This document shows, in pieces, positions 43,232-52,049 of a DNA stretch of 64,000 nucleotides; positions within the stretch are counted from its first letter, which is position 1; the number at the start of each line of letters is the position of its first letter. Where the stretch lies: the NCBI GenBank assembly GCA_963781725.1, contig CAWAGV010000001.1, positions 1,364,001 to 1,428,000 on the forward strand. The letters are read 5' to 3'. The translations under genes and the position numbers were made by a program. This DNA is from BOG-931 sp963781725 (GTDB taxonomy: Bacteria > Pseudomonadota > Alphaproteobacteria > Rhizobiales > Xanthobacteraceae). The notes beneath the pieces were generated by a model. The model saw only the letters and a list, made by a program, of their open reading frames with translations. It did not search any database and was not told the origin of the DNA.

Positions 43232-43846
43232 TCAGGCGTGTCCCGCTTCACGCGACAGCATGCCGAGGTCGATGCCGATCTTCTTCAGCGCCTTTTCGTA
43301 TTTGCCGCCGATATCGGCGCCGAAAATCAGATCCGAATCGGCCTGGCAATGCAGCCAGCCGTTGCTCTGCATCTCGTTTTCAAGCTGACCGGGCGCCCAG
43401 CCGGCATAGCCGAGCGCAAGAATGGCGCTGGCCGGGCCTTCGCCGCGGGCGATGGCCTTCAAAATGTCAAGCGTGGCGGTAAGGCAGACGCCTTCGGCGA
43501 TCGGCAGCGTCGAATTATCGATGAAGAAATCCGCGCTGTGCAGCACGAAGCCGCGCTCGGTTTCGACCGGACCGCCGCGCATGACTTTCACGCCTTCGGC
43601 GCGCCCGGGCAGCTCGATGCGATCGGCCTTCGGCACCACATCAAGCTTCATCAGCAGATCGGAGAAATTGATGTTCGGCGCCGGATGGTTGACGATGATG
43701 CCCATGGCGCCTTCGGACGAGTGCGCACAAATGTAGATCAGCGAGCGCACGAACCTTTCATCCATCATCGCCGGCATGGCAATCAGCATCTGGCCGTCGA
43801 GATAACCCCGGCTTCCTTTTCCTGACTTGCCGCGCGGTAATTTCAT
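43232..43846 (-). CDS. yqgE: YqgE/AlgH family protein (UPF0301)
   Basis: Encodes 204 aa from the ATG at 43844-43846; 43864 is an alternative start. GYLDGQMLIAMPAMMDERFV, SLIYICAHSSEGAMGIIVNH, VMRGGPVETERGFVLHS and ALGYAGWAPGQLENEM are the family blocks. It is a compact alpha/beta protein without known catalysis; in Pseudomonas AlgH has been linked to alginate regulation, but a general role is unclear. Divergent from the DsbD-like gene, an order common in relatives. Confidence 0.92.
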   Translation of the reverse strand: MKLPRGKSGKGSRGYLDGQMLIAMPAMMDERFVRSLIYICAHSSEGAMGIIVNHPAPNINFSDLLMKLDVVPKADRIELPGRAEGVKVMRGGPVETERGFVLHSADFFIDNSTLPIAEGVCLTATLDILKAIARGEGPASAILALGYAGWAPGQLENEMQSNGWLHCQADSDLIFGADIGGKYEKALKKIGIDLGMLSREAGHA

Positions 43847-44014
43847 GATGGAAAGGTAGCCCATGAATTCGCATTTGCAAACGAACAGCCCGGCCGAAAG
43901 TTCACGATATCCCCTCGACTTTCCGGCGATAGCACGGCGGCTCCGTGTCAAACTGCTGACGGTCACGATCATGTCAGTGGCGCGTGCGCCGGCATTCTCC
44001 TAGACAAACCGCGC

Positions 44015-44875
44015 ATGCTCGCTTCGCCGATTCCCCGTTTAACGATTGTGACCGCATCGCTGCTCTGCGCTCCGGCAAGCCTCGGCGCGTCGGCCGTTCG
44101 CGCCCAGGATGCTTCGGCCTGGGACAAGGAAATCCACGCGGAAGCGCGATTGATCGCCGGCTCCGTGGTCAAGACGTCCGGTGCGAATTTTGTCCGCGCC
44201 GGCGTCGAGATCCGGCTCGACCCGGGATGGAAAACCTATTGGCGTCAACCGGGCGACTCCGGCGTGCCGCCGACGTTTGATTTCGGCGGCTCGGAAAACG
44301 TCAATGCGGTGAAAGTGCTGTGGCCCGCGCCGGAGCGGTTTCCCGATGGCGCCGGCGGCAACTCGATCGGTTATGTGGGCCGGATCGTCCTGCCGCTGCG
44401 TGTCGCACCGAAAGATACAGCCAGGCCGTCGACGGTGCATCTGAAGCTTTCCTACGCGATTTGCGGCAATCTTTGCGTACCGGCGGAAGCCAATCTCGAA
44501 TTGGTGCTGAATGGCGACGGCGCGGAGGAAACGGCGATCGAAAAGGCCGACTTGCGCGTGCCGCGGCAGGTTCCGTTCGGCGCCGGCCAGGATTTCTCCA
44601 TTCAATCGGTGCATCGCGAGCCCGGTGGCGAGCATGATCGCGTCATCGTCGACGTTGCCGCGCCAAAAGACGCGACGGTCAATCTTTTCGTCGAAGGGCC
44701 GACACCCGACTGGTCATTGCCGTTGCCGGAGCCGAGCGGAACATCCGGCAATATCCGTCATTTCACCTTCGATCTCGACGGCTTGCCGCCGGGGACGAAG
44801 GCGGAGGGTGCCATCCTGACCTTCACGGCCGTCACCAACGACGATGCCATCGAGGTTCCGGTCCATCTCGACTAA
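44015..44875 (+). CDS. DsbD N-terminal-domain-like periplasmic protein
   Basis: Encodes 286 aa. A signal peptide is followed by VEIRLDPGWKTYWRQPGDSG, WPAPERFPDG, IGYVGRIVLPLRV and LSYAICGNLCVPAEANLEL, the pattern of the thiol-disulfide-exchanging N-terminal domain of DsbD. CGNLC supplies the two cysteines. The DsbD membrane and thioredoxin domains are absent, so it acts as a stand-alone periplasmic domain. A 1-Cys peroxiredoxin follows on the same strand 90 bp on. Confidence 0.85.
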   Translation: MLASPIPRLTIVTASLLCAPASLGASAVRAQDASAWDKEIHAEARLIAGSVVKTSGANFVRAGVEIRLDPGWKTYWRQPGDSGVPPTFDFGGSENVNAVKVLWPAPERFPDGAGGNSIGYVGRIVLPLRVAPKDTARPSTVHLKLSYAICGNLCVPAEANLELVLNGDGAEETAIEKADLRVPRQVPFGAGQDFSIQSVHREPGGEHDRVIVDVAAPKDATVNLFVEGPTPDWSLPLPEPSGTSGNIRHFTFDLDGLPPGTKAEGAILTFTAVTNDDAIEVPVHLD

Positions 44876-44965
44876 TTCGTCCGGCGCGCTACTTTAAGGG
44901 GGTGCCGGCCGCGTCAGCGGGCGGGCAATTCCGGATTTCAATCAAGAATGTGAGAGGACATGATT

Positions 44966-45448
44966 ATGGCTATCAAAGTCGGCGACCGCGTACCCAACGG
45001 CTCCTTCACGGTGATGACCGCCGATGGGCCCAAGCCGATGACCACCGACGAATTGTTCAAGGGCAAGAAGGTGGTGCTTTTCGCAGTGCCGGGCGCTTTC
45101 ACGCCGACCTGTCACAAGAACCATCTGCCGGGCTTCGTGAAAAACCTGTCGGCGATCAAGAGTAAAGGTATCGACACGATCGCGGTGACCGGGGTCAACG
45201 ACGTATTCGTGATGGATGCCTGGAAGAAATCATCCGGCGGCGACGGCATCGAGTTCCTGGCCGATGGCAGCGCCGCATGGGCCAAGGCCGTGGGCATTAC
45301 TGCGGACCTCACCGAGCGCGGCCTCGGCGTTCGCTCCGGCCGCTATTCGATGGTGGTCGACGATGGCGTGGTGAAGTCGCTTAACGTCGAAGATGCACCC
45401 GGCAAGGCCGACATCTCCGGCGCCGACAACCTGATCAAGAGCCTTTAA
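44966..45448 (+). CDS. 1-Cys peroxiredoxin (Prx5-like)
   Basis: Encodes 160 aa from the ATG at 44966, with GAGAGGA upstream; 44960 adds two residues. The peroxidatic site is VPGAFTPTCHKNHLPGF. This is the only cysteine in the protein, so recycling must use glutathione/glutaredoxin or another thiol. VTGVNDVFVMDAWKK and RSGRYSMVVDDGVVKSLNVE are typical of the Prx5/AhpE group. Cytoplasmic. It reduces H2O2 and alkyl hydroperoxides. Confidence 0.93.
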   Translation: MAIKVGDRVPNGSFTVMTADGPKPMTTDELFKGKKVVLFAVPGAFTPTCHKNHLPGFVKNLSAIKSKGIDTIAVTGVNDVFVMDAWKKSSGGDGIEFLADGSAAWAKAVGITADLTERGLGVRSGRYSMVVDDGVVKSLNVEDAPGKADISGADNLIKSL

Positions 45449-45470
45449 ACTGATCGCCAGTCTCTGAAGT

Positions 45471-45500
45471 CGTCATGGCCGGGCTTGTCCCGGCCATTTC
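45471..45500. repeat. CCGGGCTTGTCCCGG palindromic repeat, copy C
   Basis: CGTCATGGCCGGGCTTGT then CCCGGCCATTTC, with ATGGCCGGG (45475-45483) pairing with CCCGGCCAT (45489-45497). It is the same family as 27300 and 27380, again with compensated stem bases. It lies between convergent genes and may terminate both. Confidence 0.65.
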
Positions 45501-45524
45501 GATTCATGGGGCACCCGCGTGTCT

Positions 45525-45983
45525 TCACTTTCCCGCGGCGCGGATATCGGCGATCGCGGCGACGGCGAGCTGGTCGGCGCGCTCGTTGAGTTCATGACCG
45601 GCGTGGCCCTTGACCCAGCGCCAGTGCACCTCGTGCTGCTGGATCGCGGCATCGAGCCGCTGCCAAAGGTCAATGTTCTTGACCGGCTTCTTGTCGGCAG
45701 TCTTCCAGCCGTTCCGCTTCCAGCCGTGAATCCATTTCGAGATGCCGTCATGGACGTATTTGCTGTCGGTGTGCAGTTCGACCACCGACGGGCGCTTGAG
45801 CGCCTCGATCGCCATGATCGCGCCCATCAGCTCCATGCGATTGTTGGTGGTGTGGATCTCACCGCCCTTGAGCTCTTTCTCATGCGCGCCATAGCTCAGG
45901 ATCGCGCCCCAGCCGCCGGCGCCGGGATTGCCCGAACACGCGCCGTCCGTATGGATGATGACGTGCGGAAGCTGCGCACTCAC
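45525..45983 (-). CDS. rnhA: ribonuclease HI
   Basis: Encodes 152 aa. All catalytic acids are present: Asp13 (HTDGACSGNPGAGG), Glu51 (NNRMELMGAI), Asp73 (HTDSKYV), Asp136 (NERADQLA), along with His127 in KGHAGHELNERA and the basic handle GWKRNGWKTADKKPVKN. It degrades RNA in RNA-DNA hybrids. Its GTG start overlaps the thrB stop by 4 bp (GTGA), so translation is coupled. Confidence 0.97.
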   Translation of the reverse strand: MSAQLPHVIIHTDGACSGNPGAGGWGAILSYGAHEKELKGGEIHTTNNRMELMGAIMAIEALKRPSVVELHTDSKYVHDGISKWIHGWKRNGWKTADKKPVKNIDLWQRLDAAIQQHEVHWRWVKGHAGHELNERADQLAVAAIADIRAAGK

Positions 45984-46948
45984 GGCAGCGTCACTCCGTA
46001 ATCCTGCGCGCTTTTGATTTTCTGGTGGAAGCGGAGCTTGCGCGCATATTCAAGAGGGTCCTTCGGCTTGACCAGCGCGCCGGGCGGAACATCGAGCCAG
46101 TCGACCAGCCTGGTCAGCAGAAAACGCAATGCCGCGCCGCGTGCCAGCAACGGTAGCTTGTCCCACTCCTGCGGCGACAGCGGCCGGGTCTTCGCGTAGC
46201 TCGACAGCAGCGCGCGTCCCTTGGTGACGTTGTAGGCATGATCGGGCTCGAAGCACCACGCATTCAGGCAAATGGCCACATCGTAAGCCAGCGTATCGGT
46301 GCAGGCGAAATAGAAATCGATCAGCCCGGACAGCTTGTCGGCCAGGAAGAACACATTGTCCGGAAACAGATCGGCGTGGATGACGCCTTGCGGCAGGCCT
46401 TCCGGCCATTGACGCTCGAGCACATCGAGTTCGGCGGCAACCAGCGCTTCCAGGTTCCGCTCCACCTTGTGCGCGCGCTCACGGCAGCCTTCGTAAAGCT
46501 TGCGCCAGCCGGCAACCGACAAGGCGTTGTCGCGGCGCATATCGAAATCGGCGCCGGCGACATGGAGCTTCGCCAGCGCGTCGCCGAGCGCCGCGCAATG
46601 CGCCGCGGTCGGACGCCGTATCCACAGGCCTTCCAGAAAGGTGACCATTGCCGCAGGCCGCCCGGCAAGCTTGCCGAGTATCTTGCCGTCCCTGGTCTTC
46701 ACCGGCTGCGGACAGGTGATGCCGCGCTTCGCCAGATGCTCCATCAACGACAGGAAAAACGGCAAGTCGCGTTCGGCGACGCGCCGCTCATAAAGCGTCA
46801 GGATGAAGTTGCCGGCACCGGCGTGAACCAGAAAATTCGAATTTTCGACACCTTCGGCAATACCCTTATAGGACAGCAACTCACCGATGTCGTAACCGGC
46901 GAGGAAGCTGGCGAGGTCTTCCGCCGCGACATCGGTGTAAACCGCCAT
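45980..46948 (-). CDS. thrB: homoserine kinase, ThrB type II (APH fold)
   Basis: Encodes 322 aa. AVYTDVAAEDLASFLAGYDI opens the protein. GIAEGVENSNFLVHAGAGNF is the nucleotide loop, GVIHADLFPDNVFFL the catalytic Asp/Asn loop, and LIDFYFACTDTLAYDVAICL the metal-binding segment. This is the aminoglycoside-phosphotransferase-fold homoserine kinase used by alphaproteobacteria in threonine synthesis. It overlaps rnhA, a widely conserved pair in this order. Confidence 0.95.
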   Translation of the reverse strand: MAVYTDVAAEDLASFLAGYDIGELLSYKGIAEGVENSNFLVHAGAGNFILTLYERRVAERDLPFFLSLMEHLAKRGITCPQPVKTRDGKILGKLAGRPAAMVTFLEGLWIRRPTAAHCAALGDALAKLHVAGADFDMRRDNALSVAGWRKLYEGCRERAHKVERNLEALVAAELDVLERQWPEGLPQGVIHADLFPDNVFFLADKLSGLIDFYFACTDTLAYDVAICLNAWCFEPDHAYNVTKGRALLSSYAKTRPLSPQEWDKLPLLARGAALRFLLTRLVDWLDVPPGALVKPKDPLEYARKLRFHQKIKSAQDYGVTLP

Positions 46949-46992
46949 AAGGATCTCCCGGACAGGCGGCTAACCCGCCGTCCGTGCCGCGG

Positions 46993-47613
46993 TCAAGGGG
47001 ACTTGCCCGCGAGCCACTCCGAAAAGCGTGCATAGAGATCGGCGGTTTCCTGCTCGCGGTCGCGATAGATCACCGGCGCCAGTGTTCGGCCGGGCGCGTG
47101 AGCGAGGCGAAACGCCATATAACGGTATTGTTCCGGATACTGCGCGGTGTTGGCCGCCTTGAACAAATCGTCGAAGGCCTGCGACGGCTCGACCGGATCG
47201 AGCCGGTCGCGTTCGTAGATCGCGGCCCGCTCCGCAATCAGCCAGCCGCCGGAATGGCGTTCCATCCGGTCGAGAAAGCGCGAACATGACGTCAGATCGA
47301 CGGCAATGCCGTTGAACGGCTGGCGAACGCGGATGATGACGCTGGTCTCTACGGTGGCGCGATCGCCATTGAGATTGACGGTCGATGGAAACAGGTGATG
47401 CCGCGACCAGTTACCGCGAATGCCATAGCTGGCCCGGCAATGCTCGACGAATTGCTCGATCGGACCGCGGAACCACGACACCGAAATGTGCCCCTCCGGC
47501 GTGAACGTACCGCGCAACTCCTTCCATAGACCCTGGTCGCGATAAACGCCCCAGGCCTGCACCAGCTCTGCGCAGGCCATCTTGTCCGCGCTTTCTTTCC
47601 CGGACGCATCCAT
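46993..47613 (-). CDS. SnoaL-like domain protein
   Basis: Encodes 206 aa from the ATG at 47611-47613; the frame continues to 47640. LVQAWGVYRDQGLWKELRGT then FTPEGHISVSWFRGPIEQFV, RHHLFPSTVNLNGDRATVET and GWLIAERAAIYERDRLDPVE form an NTF2-like cone followed by a C-terminal extension. Such proteins include dioxygenase small subunits and isomerases. No partner is adjacent, so the role is open. Confidence 0.75.
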   Translation of the reverse strand: MDASGKESADKMACAELVQAWGVYRDQGLWKELRGTFTPEGHISVSWFRGPIEQFVEHCRASYGIRGNWSRHHLFPSTVNLNGDRATVETSVIIRVRQPFNGIAVDLTSCSRFLDRMERHSGGWLIAERAAIYERDRLDPVEPSQAFDDLFKAANTAQYPEQYRYMAFRLAHAPGRTLAPVIYRDREQETADLYARFSEWLAGKSP

Positions 47614-47735
47614 GGGCTTCACTCCGTCAGTTCCGAACACAGCCTTTTGAGCCGGGGTTCGATCGTGTCATATTGTCGATGAAATGCCACCCCTCCACTG
47701 ACTCTCCCCCAGACAATCAGCAAGAAGGCGCAAGG

Positions 47736-48776
47736 ATGAAGGCAATCGTCATCCATGAATATGGCCCGCCCGACGTCCTCAAATACGAGGACGTTCCCGA
47801 CCCGGTGCCGCGTCCCGGCGAAATCCGCATCAGGGTGCATGCCGCGACCGTCAACCGCGTGCTCGACGTCAGCCTGCGCGCCGGCAAGGAGCAATACCGC
47901 GGACCGGTGCTGCCGCTCATTCCCGGCGTCGATTGCGCCGGCATTGTCGACGCGGTCGGGCCGCAGGTGACGCGCTGGAAGGCCGGCGACCGCGCCGCCG
48001 CCGCCGGCGTCATGCCGCTGAATATCTGTGCCGAGGACGATCACAACTACTCCGGTCCGCAAGGCATGATGGGCATCAAACGCCCGGGCGGGTTTGCCGA
48101 ACTGGTCTGCGTGCCTGCCGTCGCCGGCGTTGCGATTCCGCAAGATCTCGGTTTTCATCGCGCCGCGGTCGTCCTGCGCCACGTCCCGACTGCGTGGAAT
48201 CTTCTGTTCCACGTCGCCGAACTGAAACGCGGCGAGACCGTGCTGGTCATGGGCGCCGGCGGCAACCTGGGCACCGTCGGCATCCAGATCGCCAAGAGCG
48301 TCATCGGCGCCAAAGTGATCGCCGCGGCTGGATCGGATGATCGCGTCGAGCTCGGGCTGAAGCTCGGTGCCGACCACGCGATCAACTACAATACGCACAA
48401 CATCTGCGACGAGATCATGAGACTCACCGGCGGCAAGGGCGTCGACGTGCTCTACGACAACATTGCCAATCCGAAAGTGTTGCCGGTCGCATTTATGGCG
48501 ATAGGGATGGATGGCCGCCTGGTGACCGCCGGCGCGCATGCCGGGCCGCACGTCTCGATCAACTTCTCGCACCTCTATCACAAGCGCATCACGATCAAAG
48601 GCCGGCCGGGCTATACGCCCTCGGACCTGCCGCACTGCCTGGAGGCTGCCGCGGAAGGAAAAGTCATCCCGCAGATCGAGCGGGTGATGCCGCTGTCGCA
48701 AGCCGTGCAGGCACACCGGATAGTCGAAGAGCACGAGGGCCAGGGCAAGATCGTGCTCGACCCGACGATGCATTAG
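47736..48776 (+). CDS. zinc-independent quinone-oxidoreductase-like MDR family enzyme
   Basis: Encodes 346 aa from the ATG at 47736, with AAGG upstream. MKAIVIHEYGPPDVLKYEDV opens the fold; PGVDCAGIVDAVG and the NAD(P)H loop VMGAGGNLGTVGIQIAK are standard. Structural-zinc cysteines are absent. VDVLYDNIANPKVLPVAFMA and HKRITIKGRPGYT complete the second half. An NAD(P)H-dependent alkene or quinone reductase is likely. Its end overlaps the convergent thioredoxin-reductase-like gene by 4 bp. Confidence 0.9.
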   Translation: MKAIVIHEYGPPDVLKYEDVPDPVPRPGEIRIRVHAATVNRVLDVSLRAGKEQYRGPVLPLIPGVDCAGIVDAVGPQVTRWKAGDRAAAAGVMPLNICAEDDHNYSGPQGMMGIKRPGGFAELVCVPAVAGVAIPQDLGFHRAAVVLRHVPTAWNLLFHVAELKRGETVLVMGAGGNLGTVGIQIAKSVIGAKVIAAAGSDDRVELGLKLGADHAINYNTHNICDEIMRLTGGKGVDVLYDNIANPKVLPVAFMAIGMDGRLVTAGAHAGPHVSINFSHLYHKRITIKGRPGYTPSDLPHCLEAAAEGKVIPQIERVMPLSQAVQAHRIVEEHEGQGKIVLDPTMH

Positions 48777-49702
48777 CCGGTTGCGCGGCGTTCCTTGAGA
48801 TAGCGAAAAGCCGAGATCGCTGCAGTGGCGCCGTCGCCGGCGACGGCGCCAAGCTGCGCGACGGAATCTTTGCGGATGTCGCCGGCGGCGAAAACACCGT
48901 CGAGCGACGTCCGCATCATGATATCGGTTTCGATGTGACCGGACGCGTCGCGCGTCAGCACACCGTCGAGGAACGCTGTCGCCGGATCGAGCCCCACGGC
49001 GACAAAGACACCATCGATCGCCTGCTCGCGGATTGATCCGGCCCGTGGATCGCGGAGCCGGACTGCCCTCACCGCGTCATCGCCAAGGATTTCCTCGACC
49101 ACCGTGTTGTTTGTGACCGCGATCTTGGCGGTTGACTCGGCGCGTGCGCGCAGATGCCGCTGGGCTCGCACCGTCCCGCCGCGGTTGAAAATCGCGACCT
49201 GCGCGGCGTGATCGGACAACACCAGCGCTTCGTCAAAGGCGGTATCGCCGCCGCCAATGACGCAGACATTGCGGCCCTTGAACAGCGGCGCGTCGCAGGA
49301 CGCACAATACGATACGCCTTTGCCGAGGAATCTTTCTTCGCCGGCAATCCCGAGCGGCCGAAACGTCGAGCCCGCTGCGATGATGACAGCTTCGGCACTG
49401 AAATCTTGTCCGGCGGCGTGGACGATGCGCTTCGCACCCTGCACGCGCAAACCCTCAACGGTATCGAGCATGAACTGCGCCCCAGCGGCCTCGGCCTGTT
49501 CGAACAGGCGCGAGCCGAGTTCGTGCCCGGCCACGGGTTCCGGGATACCTGGGAAATTCTCGATCCGCTCGGCGTTGACGATCTGGCCGCCGGGACTGCT
49601 TGACGCGATCACGGCGACGTTCAGCCCGCGATGAGCGGCGACCATTGCCGCCGTAAGTCCGGCGACACCGGCACCGATGACGATCAGGTCGAAGTCAGCC
49701 AT
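48773..49702 (-). CDS. thioredoxin-reductase-like FAD/NAD(P) oxidoreductase
   Basis: Encodes 309 aa from the ATG at 49700-49702. FDLIVIGAGVAGLTAAMVAA binds FAD, SPGGQIVNAERIENFPGIPE is typical of TrxR, SYCASCDAPLFKGRN holds the redox pair C133-A-S-C136, VCVIGGGDTAFDEAL binds NADPH, and SLDGVFAAGDIRKDS closes the FAD site. The pair reads CASC rather than CATC. A role in thioredoxin reduction or as a related disulfide reductase is expected. The standard trxB may be elsewhere in the genome. Confidence 0.92.
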   Translation of the reverse strand: MADFDLIVIGAGVAGLTAAMVAAHRGLNVAVIASSSPGGQIVNAERIENFPGIPEPVAGHELGSRLFEQAEAAGAQFMLDTVEGLRVQGAKRIVHAAGQDFSAEAVIIAAGSTFRPLGIAGEERFLGKGVSYCASCDAPLFKGRNVCVIGGGDTAFDEALVLSDHAAQVAIFNRGGTVRAQRHLRARAESTAKIAVTNNTVVEEILGDDAVRAVRLRDPRAGSIREQAIDGVFVAVGLDPATAFLDGVLTRDASGHIETDIMMRTSLDGVFAAGDIRKDSVAQLGAVAGDGATAAISAFRYLKERRATG

Positions 49703-49725
49703 GGTTGCAAAGTTGCCGGCGAAGA

Positions 49726-50343
49726 TCAGGCATCGTCGATCGGTTCTGTCGCCAGCACCGACGGCCGCACCGCAAAGCCCGCGTGCCAGTTCGCCAGACG
49801 CGGATGGCCCTCGCGCCAGCCTTCGTCCGCATAACGGAAATCGAGATAGCTGAGCGCACATCCGATCGCGATGTGACCAATGCCGAACTGCGCGACGGCG
49901 AGTTCAGTCGCTTCAATTTCAAGGCTCTCAAGGACAGCCCGTTTGCGGACGGCGGCGCTGGCGAGATGTGCCTGCGACGGCTGCGCCCGCATCCGTTCGT
50001 CGCGCAACAGCACCAGGAGATCCAGGAATCCATCGCCCAGCGCCTGACGGCGCAGCGCCAGCAGGCGCATCTTCGAATCGGCCGGAAACAGCCTGGTGGT
50101 TTCGGCGTCGCCGATCGCGTCGAAATACTCGCAAATCACCGGCGAGTCGTAGATCACCGTGCCGTCGTCGAGCACCAGGGTGGGGATTTTCGAAAGCGGA
50201 TTATCCTTCATCAATTCGGCATGCGGCTTGGACGTCGCCGCGACGGTTCGCACGCAATCGAGCCGTGCGGCCACGCCCCGTTCGTGCGCGGCGATCATCA
50301 CCTTGCGGACGAACGGCGAGCGCGGCGACCAGTGCAATTTCAT
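49726..50343 (-). CDS. glutathione S-transferase family protein
   Basis: Encodes 205 aa from the ATG at 50341-50343. The N-terminal thioredoxin-fold domain begins KLHWSPRSPFVRKVMIAAHE, with Ser as the likely catalytic residue, and has NPLSKIPTLVLDDGTVIYDS and PVICEYFDAIG for glutathione binding. The helical C-terminal half has HIAIGCALSYLDFRYADEGW. It lies 23 bp upstream of the thioredoxin-reductase-like gene on the same strand, so they may form an operon. Confidence 0.92.
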   Translation of the reverse strand: MKLHWSPRSPFVRKVMIAAHERGVAARLDCVRTVAATSKPHAELMKDNPLSKIPTLVLDDGTVIYDSPVICEYFDAIGDAETTRLFPADSKMRLLALRRQALGDGFLDLLVLLRDERMRAQPSQAHLASAAVRKRAVLESLEIEATELAVAQFGIGHIAIGCALSYLDFRYADEGWREGHPRLANWHAGFAVRPSVLATEPIDDA

Positions 50344-50439
50344 CTCAATCCCCGGCGCGGGCATTCGTCTCGGCCGAATGCCGATGGTGCTTTCATATTT
50401 CAGACGCTAGCATTCTGTGGCAGAGAACACACCCCGCCA

Positions 50440-50481
50440 AGTCTCAAGCTCAAAGTCTCAAGCCCAAAGTCTCAAGCCTCA
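50440..50481. repeat. three 14-bp direct repeats
   Basis: AGTCTCAAGCTCAA, AGTCTCAAGCCCAA and AGTCTCAAGCCTCA follow each other without gaps, 38 bp upstream of the flavin reductase start. They could be regulator sites or a slippage-prone microsatellite. Confidence 0.65.
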
Positions 50482-50518
50482 AGCCTCCCAAGCCAGCCTT
50501 TCCAATGGATTCCCGAAA

Positions 50519-51148
50519 ATGGATTACGATCCGCGCAGCGAACCGCATAACCTTGCCCACGATCCGACGACGTCGCTCGTGGTGCCCCGGCCGATCGGCT
50601 GGATTTCGACGATCAGCCCGGCGGGTGTGGTCAATCTGGCGCCGTACAGCTACTTCAACCTGTGCGCCAGTCAGCCGCCGTTTGTCATGTTCTCCTCGAA
50701 CACGCGAAAGCATTCGCAAAACTACGCGCAGAGCGGCGGCGAGTTCGTCTTCAATCTGGCGACCTACGATCTGCGCACCGAGATGAACATTTCCGGCGGC
50801 GATTATCCGGATGGCGTCAGTGAACCGGAGCTTGCCAAGCTCGAAATGGCCCCGTCACGCAAGGTCAAGCCGCCGCGCGTCGCCCGCTCGCCCATCGCGC
50901 TCGAATGCGTTTATTCGCAGACCGTGAACCTGACCGGCAGCGGCGGCAAGAAGCAAAAATACGAGATGGTGATCGGCGAGGTCGTCAACGTGCATGTCGA
51001 CGACTCGGTCATCGTCGACGGCATGATCGATATGTCCCGCATTCGCGCCATCGCCCGCCTCGGCTATCGCGGCGACTACACGGTCGTCGACAACATCTTC
51101 GAGATGCGACGGGTCACTGTAGCTCACGAGCCGCCGAAAGCGTCGTGA
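50519..51148 (+). CDS. flavin reductase domain protein (FMN-binding)
   Basis: Encodes 209 aa from the ATG at 50519; the open frame upstream runs through the repeated AGTCTCAAGC tract and is unlikely to be coding. TTSLVVPRPIGWISTISPAG and VNLAPYSYFNLCASQPPFVM then FSSNTRKHSQNYAQSG are the FMN-binding core. The family supplies reduced flavin to monooxygenases or acts on its own. Its 3' end overlaps the convergent SucD-like gene by 35 bp. Confidence 0.9.
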   Translation: MDYDPRSEPHNLAHDPTTSLVVPRPIGWISTISPAGVVNLAPYSYFNLCASQPPFVMFSSNTRKHSQNYAQSGGEFVFNLATYDLRTEMNISGGDYPDGVSEPELAKLEMAPSRKVKPPRVARSPIALECVYSQTVNLTGSGGKKQKYEMVIGEVVNVHVDDSVIVDGMIDMSRIRAIARLGYRGDYTVVDNIFEMRRVTVAHEPPKAS

Positions 51149-51998
51149 TCAGCTCTTCCAGGCCTTTCACCACCCGGCATCCGGCGGCCGAGAGCGCGGC
51201 CAACTTTGCATCTGCGCTCTCGCGCGCGCTGCCGATCAGCGCACCGGCATGGCCCATCTGTTTTTGCGCGGGCGCGTGCCGGCCGACGATCATGGCGTAA
51301 ACCGGTTTGGGAAAGCCGCGGGCAGCGTCGGCGAATGCGTATTCCTTGTCGCCGCCGATTTCCCCGCAATAGAGCACCGCCGCCGTCTCGTCATCGCCGG
51401 CAAGCGCCAGCAGGTATTCGTGCGGGTTGCGGCCGATCACCGAGTCGCCGCCGACATGGGCGACGATGCGCTGCCCAATACCGGCGAGCGTCAATTGCCG
51501 CGACACCGCGAGCGCGAGCGTCCCGCTGCGGATGATCACAGCGAGACGGCCCGGCTTGCAAAAACTTGGGGCGATAGAGCCGAGTAGTCCCCTGCCCGAG
51601 ACGTAAATTCCAAGCGTATTGGGACCGATCAGCCAGCTGCCGGCCTCGCGCGCCATCGCCGCCGCAGCCAGCGCATCGTGCACCGGAACATATTCGGCTA
51701 CCGCCATGATCGTCTGGATGCCCGCGGCTGCGCATTCGGCGACGGCGTCGCGTACGCCTTCGGCCGGCGTGTAGATCAGCGCGATATTCGGCTTGTCGGG
51801 GATTTCGGCGATCCGGTCGTAGAGCGACAGCTTGTCCATGACCGTGCCGCCGCGGCCCAGTGCGACGCCAGCGACGAGCGGCGTATCCGCTTCCGCCATG
51901 CCGGCGACCTGGTTGCGCGCATAGCGGCCCGTCGGCGCGATGACCGCGACCCGCCACGGCTGCGGATCGAGAAACGGCAGGCGCGCTGGCCCTGACAT
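51114..51998 (-). CDS. CoA-ligase alpha-subunit-like protein (SucD-like)
   Basis: Encodes 294 aa. A CoA-binding Rossmann domain (RVAVIAPTGRYARNQVAGMA and PNIALIYTPAEGVRDAVAEC) is followed by a ligase domain with GPNTLGIYVSGRGLLGSIAP, GTLALAVSRQLTLAGIGQRI and the phosphohistidine site QMGHAGALIGS (His250). The partner beta-like gene is divergent, 51 bp away, not downstream as in sucCD. The Gly-rich CoA loop is less standard than in SucD. It may be a malate-, citramalate- or other acyl-CoA ligase. Confidence 0.85.
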   Translation of the reverse strand: MSGPARLPFLDPQPWRVAVIAPTGRYARNQVAGMAEADTPLVAGVALGRGGTVMDKLSLYDRIAEIPDKPNIALIYTPAEGVRDAVAECAAAGIQTIMAVAEYVPVHDALAAAAMAREAGSWLIGPNTLGIYVSGRGLLGSIAPSFCKPGRLAVIIRSGTLALAVSRQLTLAGIGQRIVAHVGGDSVIGRNPHEYLLALAGDDETAAVLYCGEIGGDKEYAFADAARGFPKPVYAMIVGRHAPAQKQMGHAGALIGSARESADAKLAALSAAGCRVVKGLEELITTLSAARELQ

Positions 51999-52049
51999 GC
52001 GATAAGCTCCCGGAGAAACGACACGCCGGACGGCGCGACGGGGCAGTAT

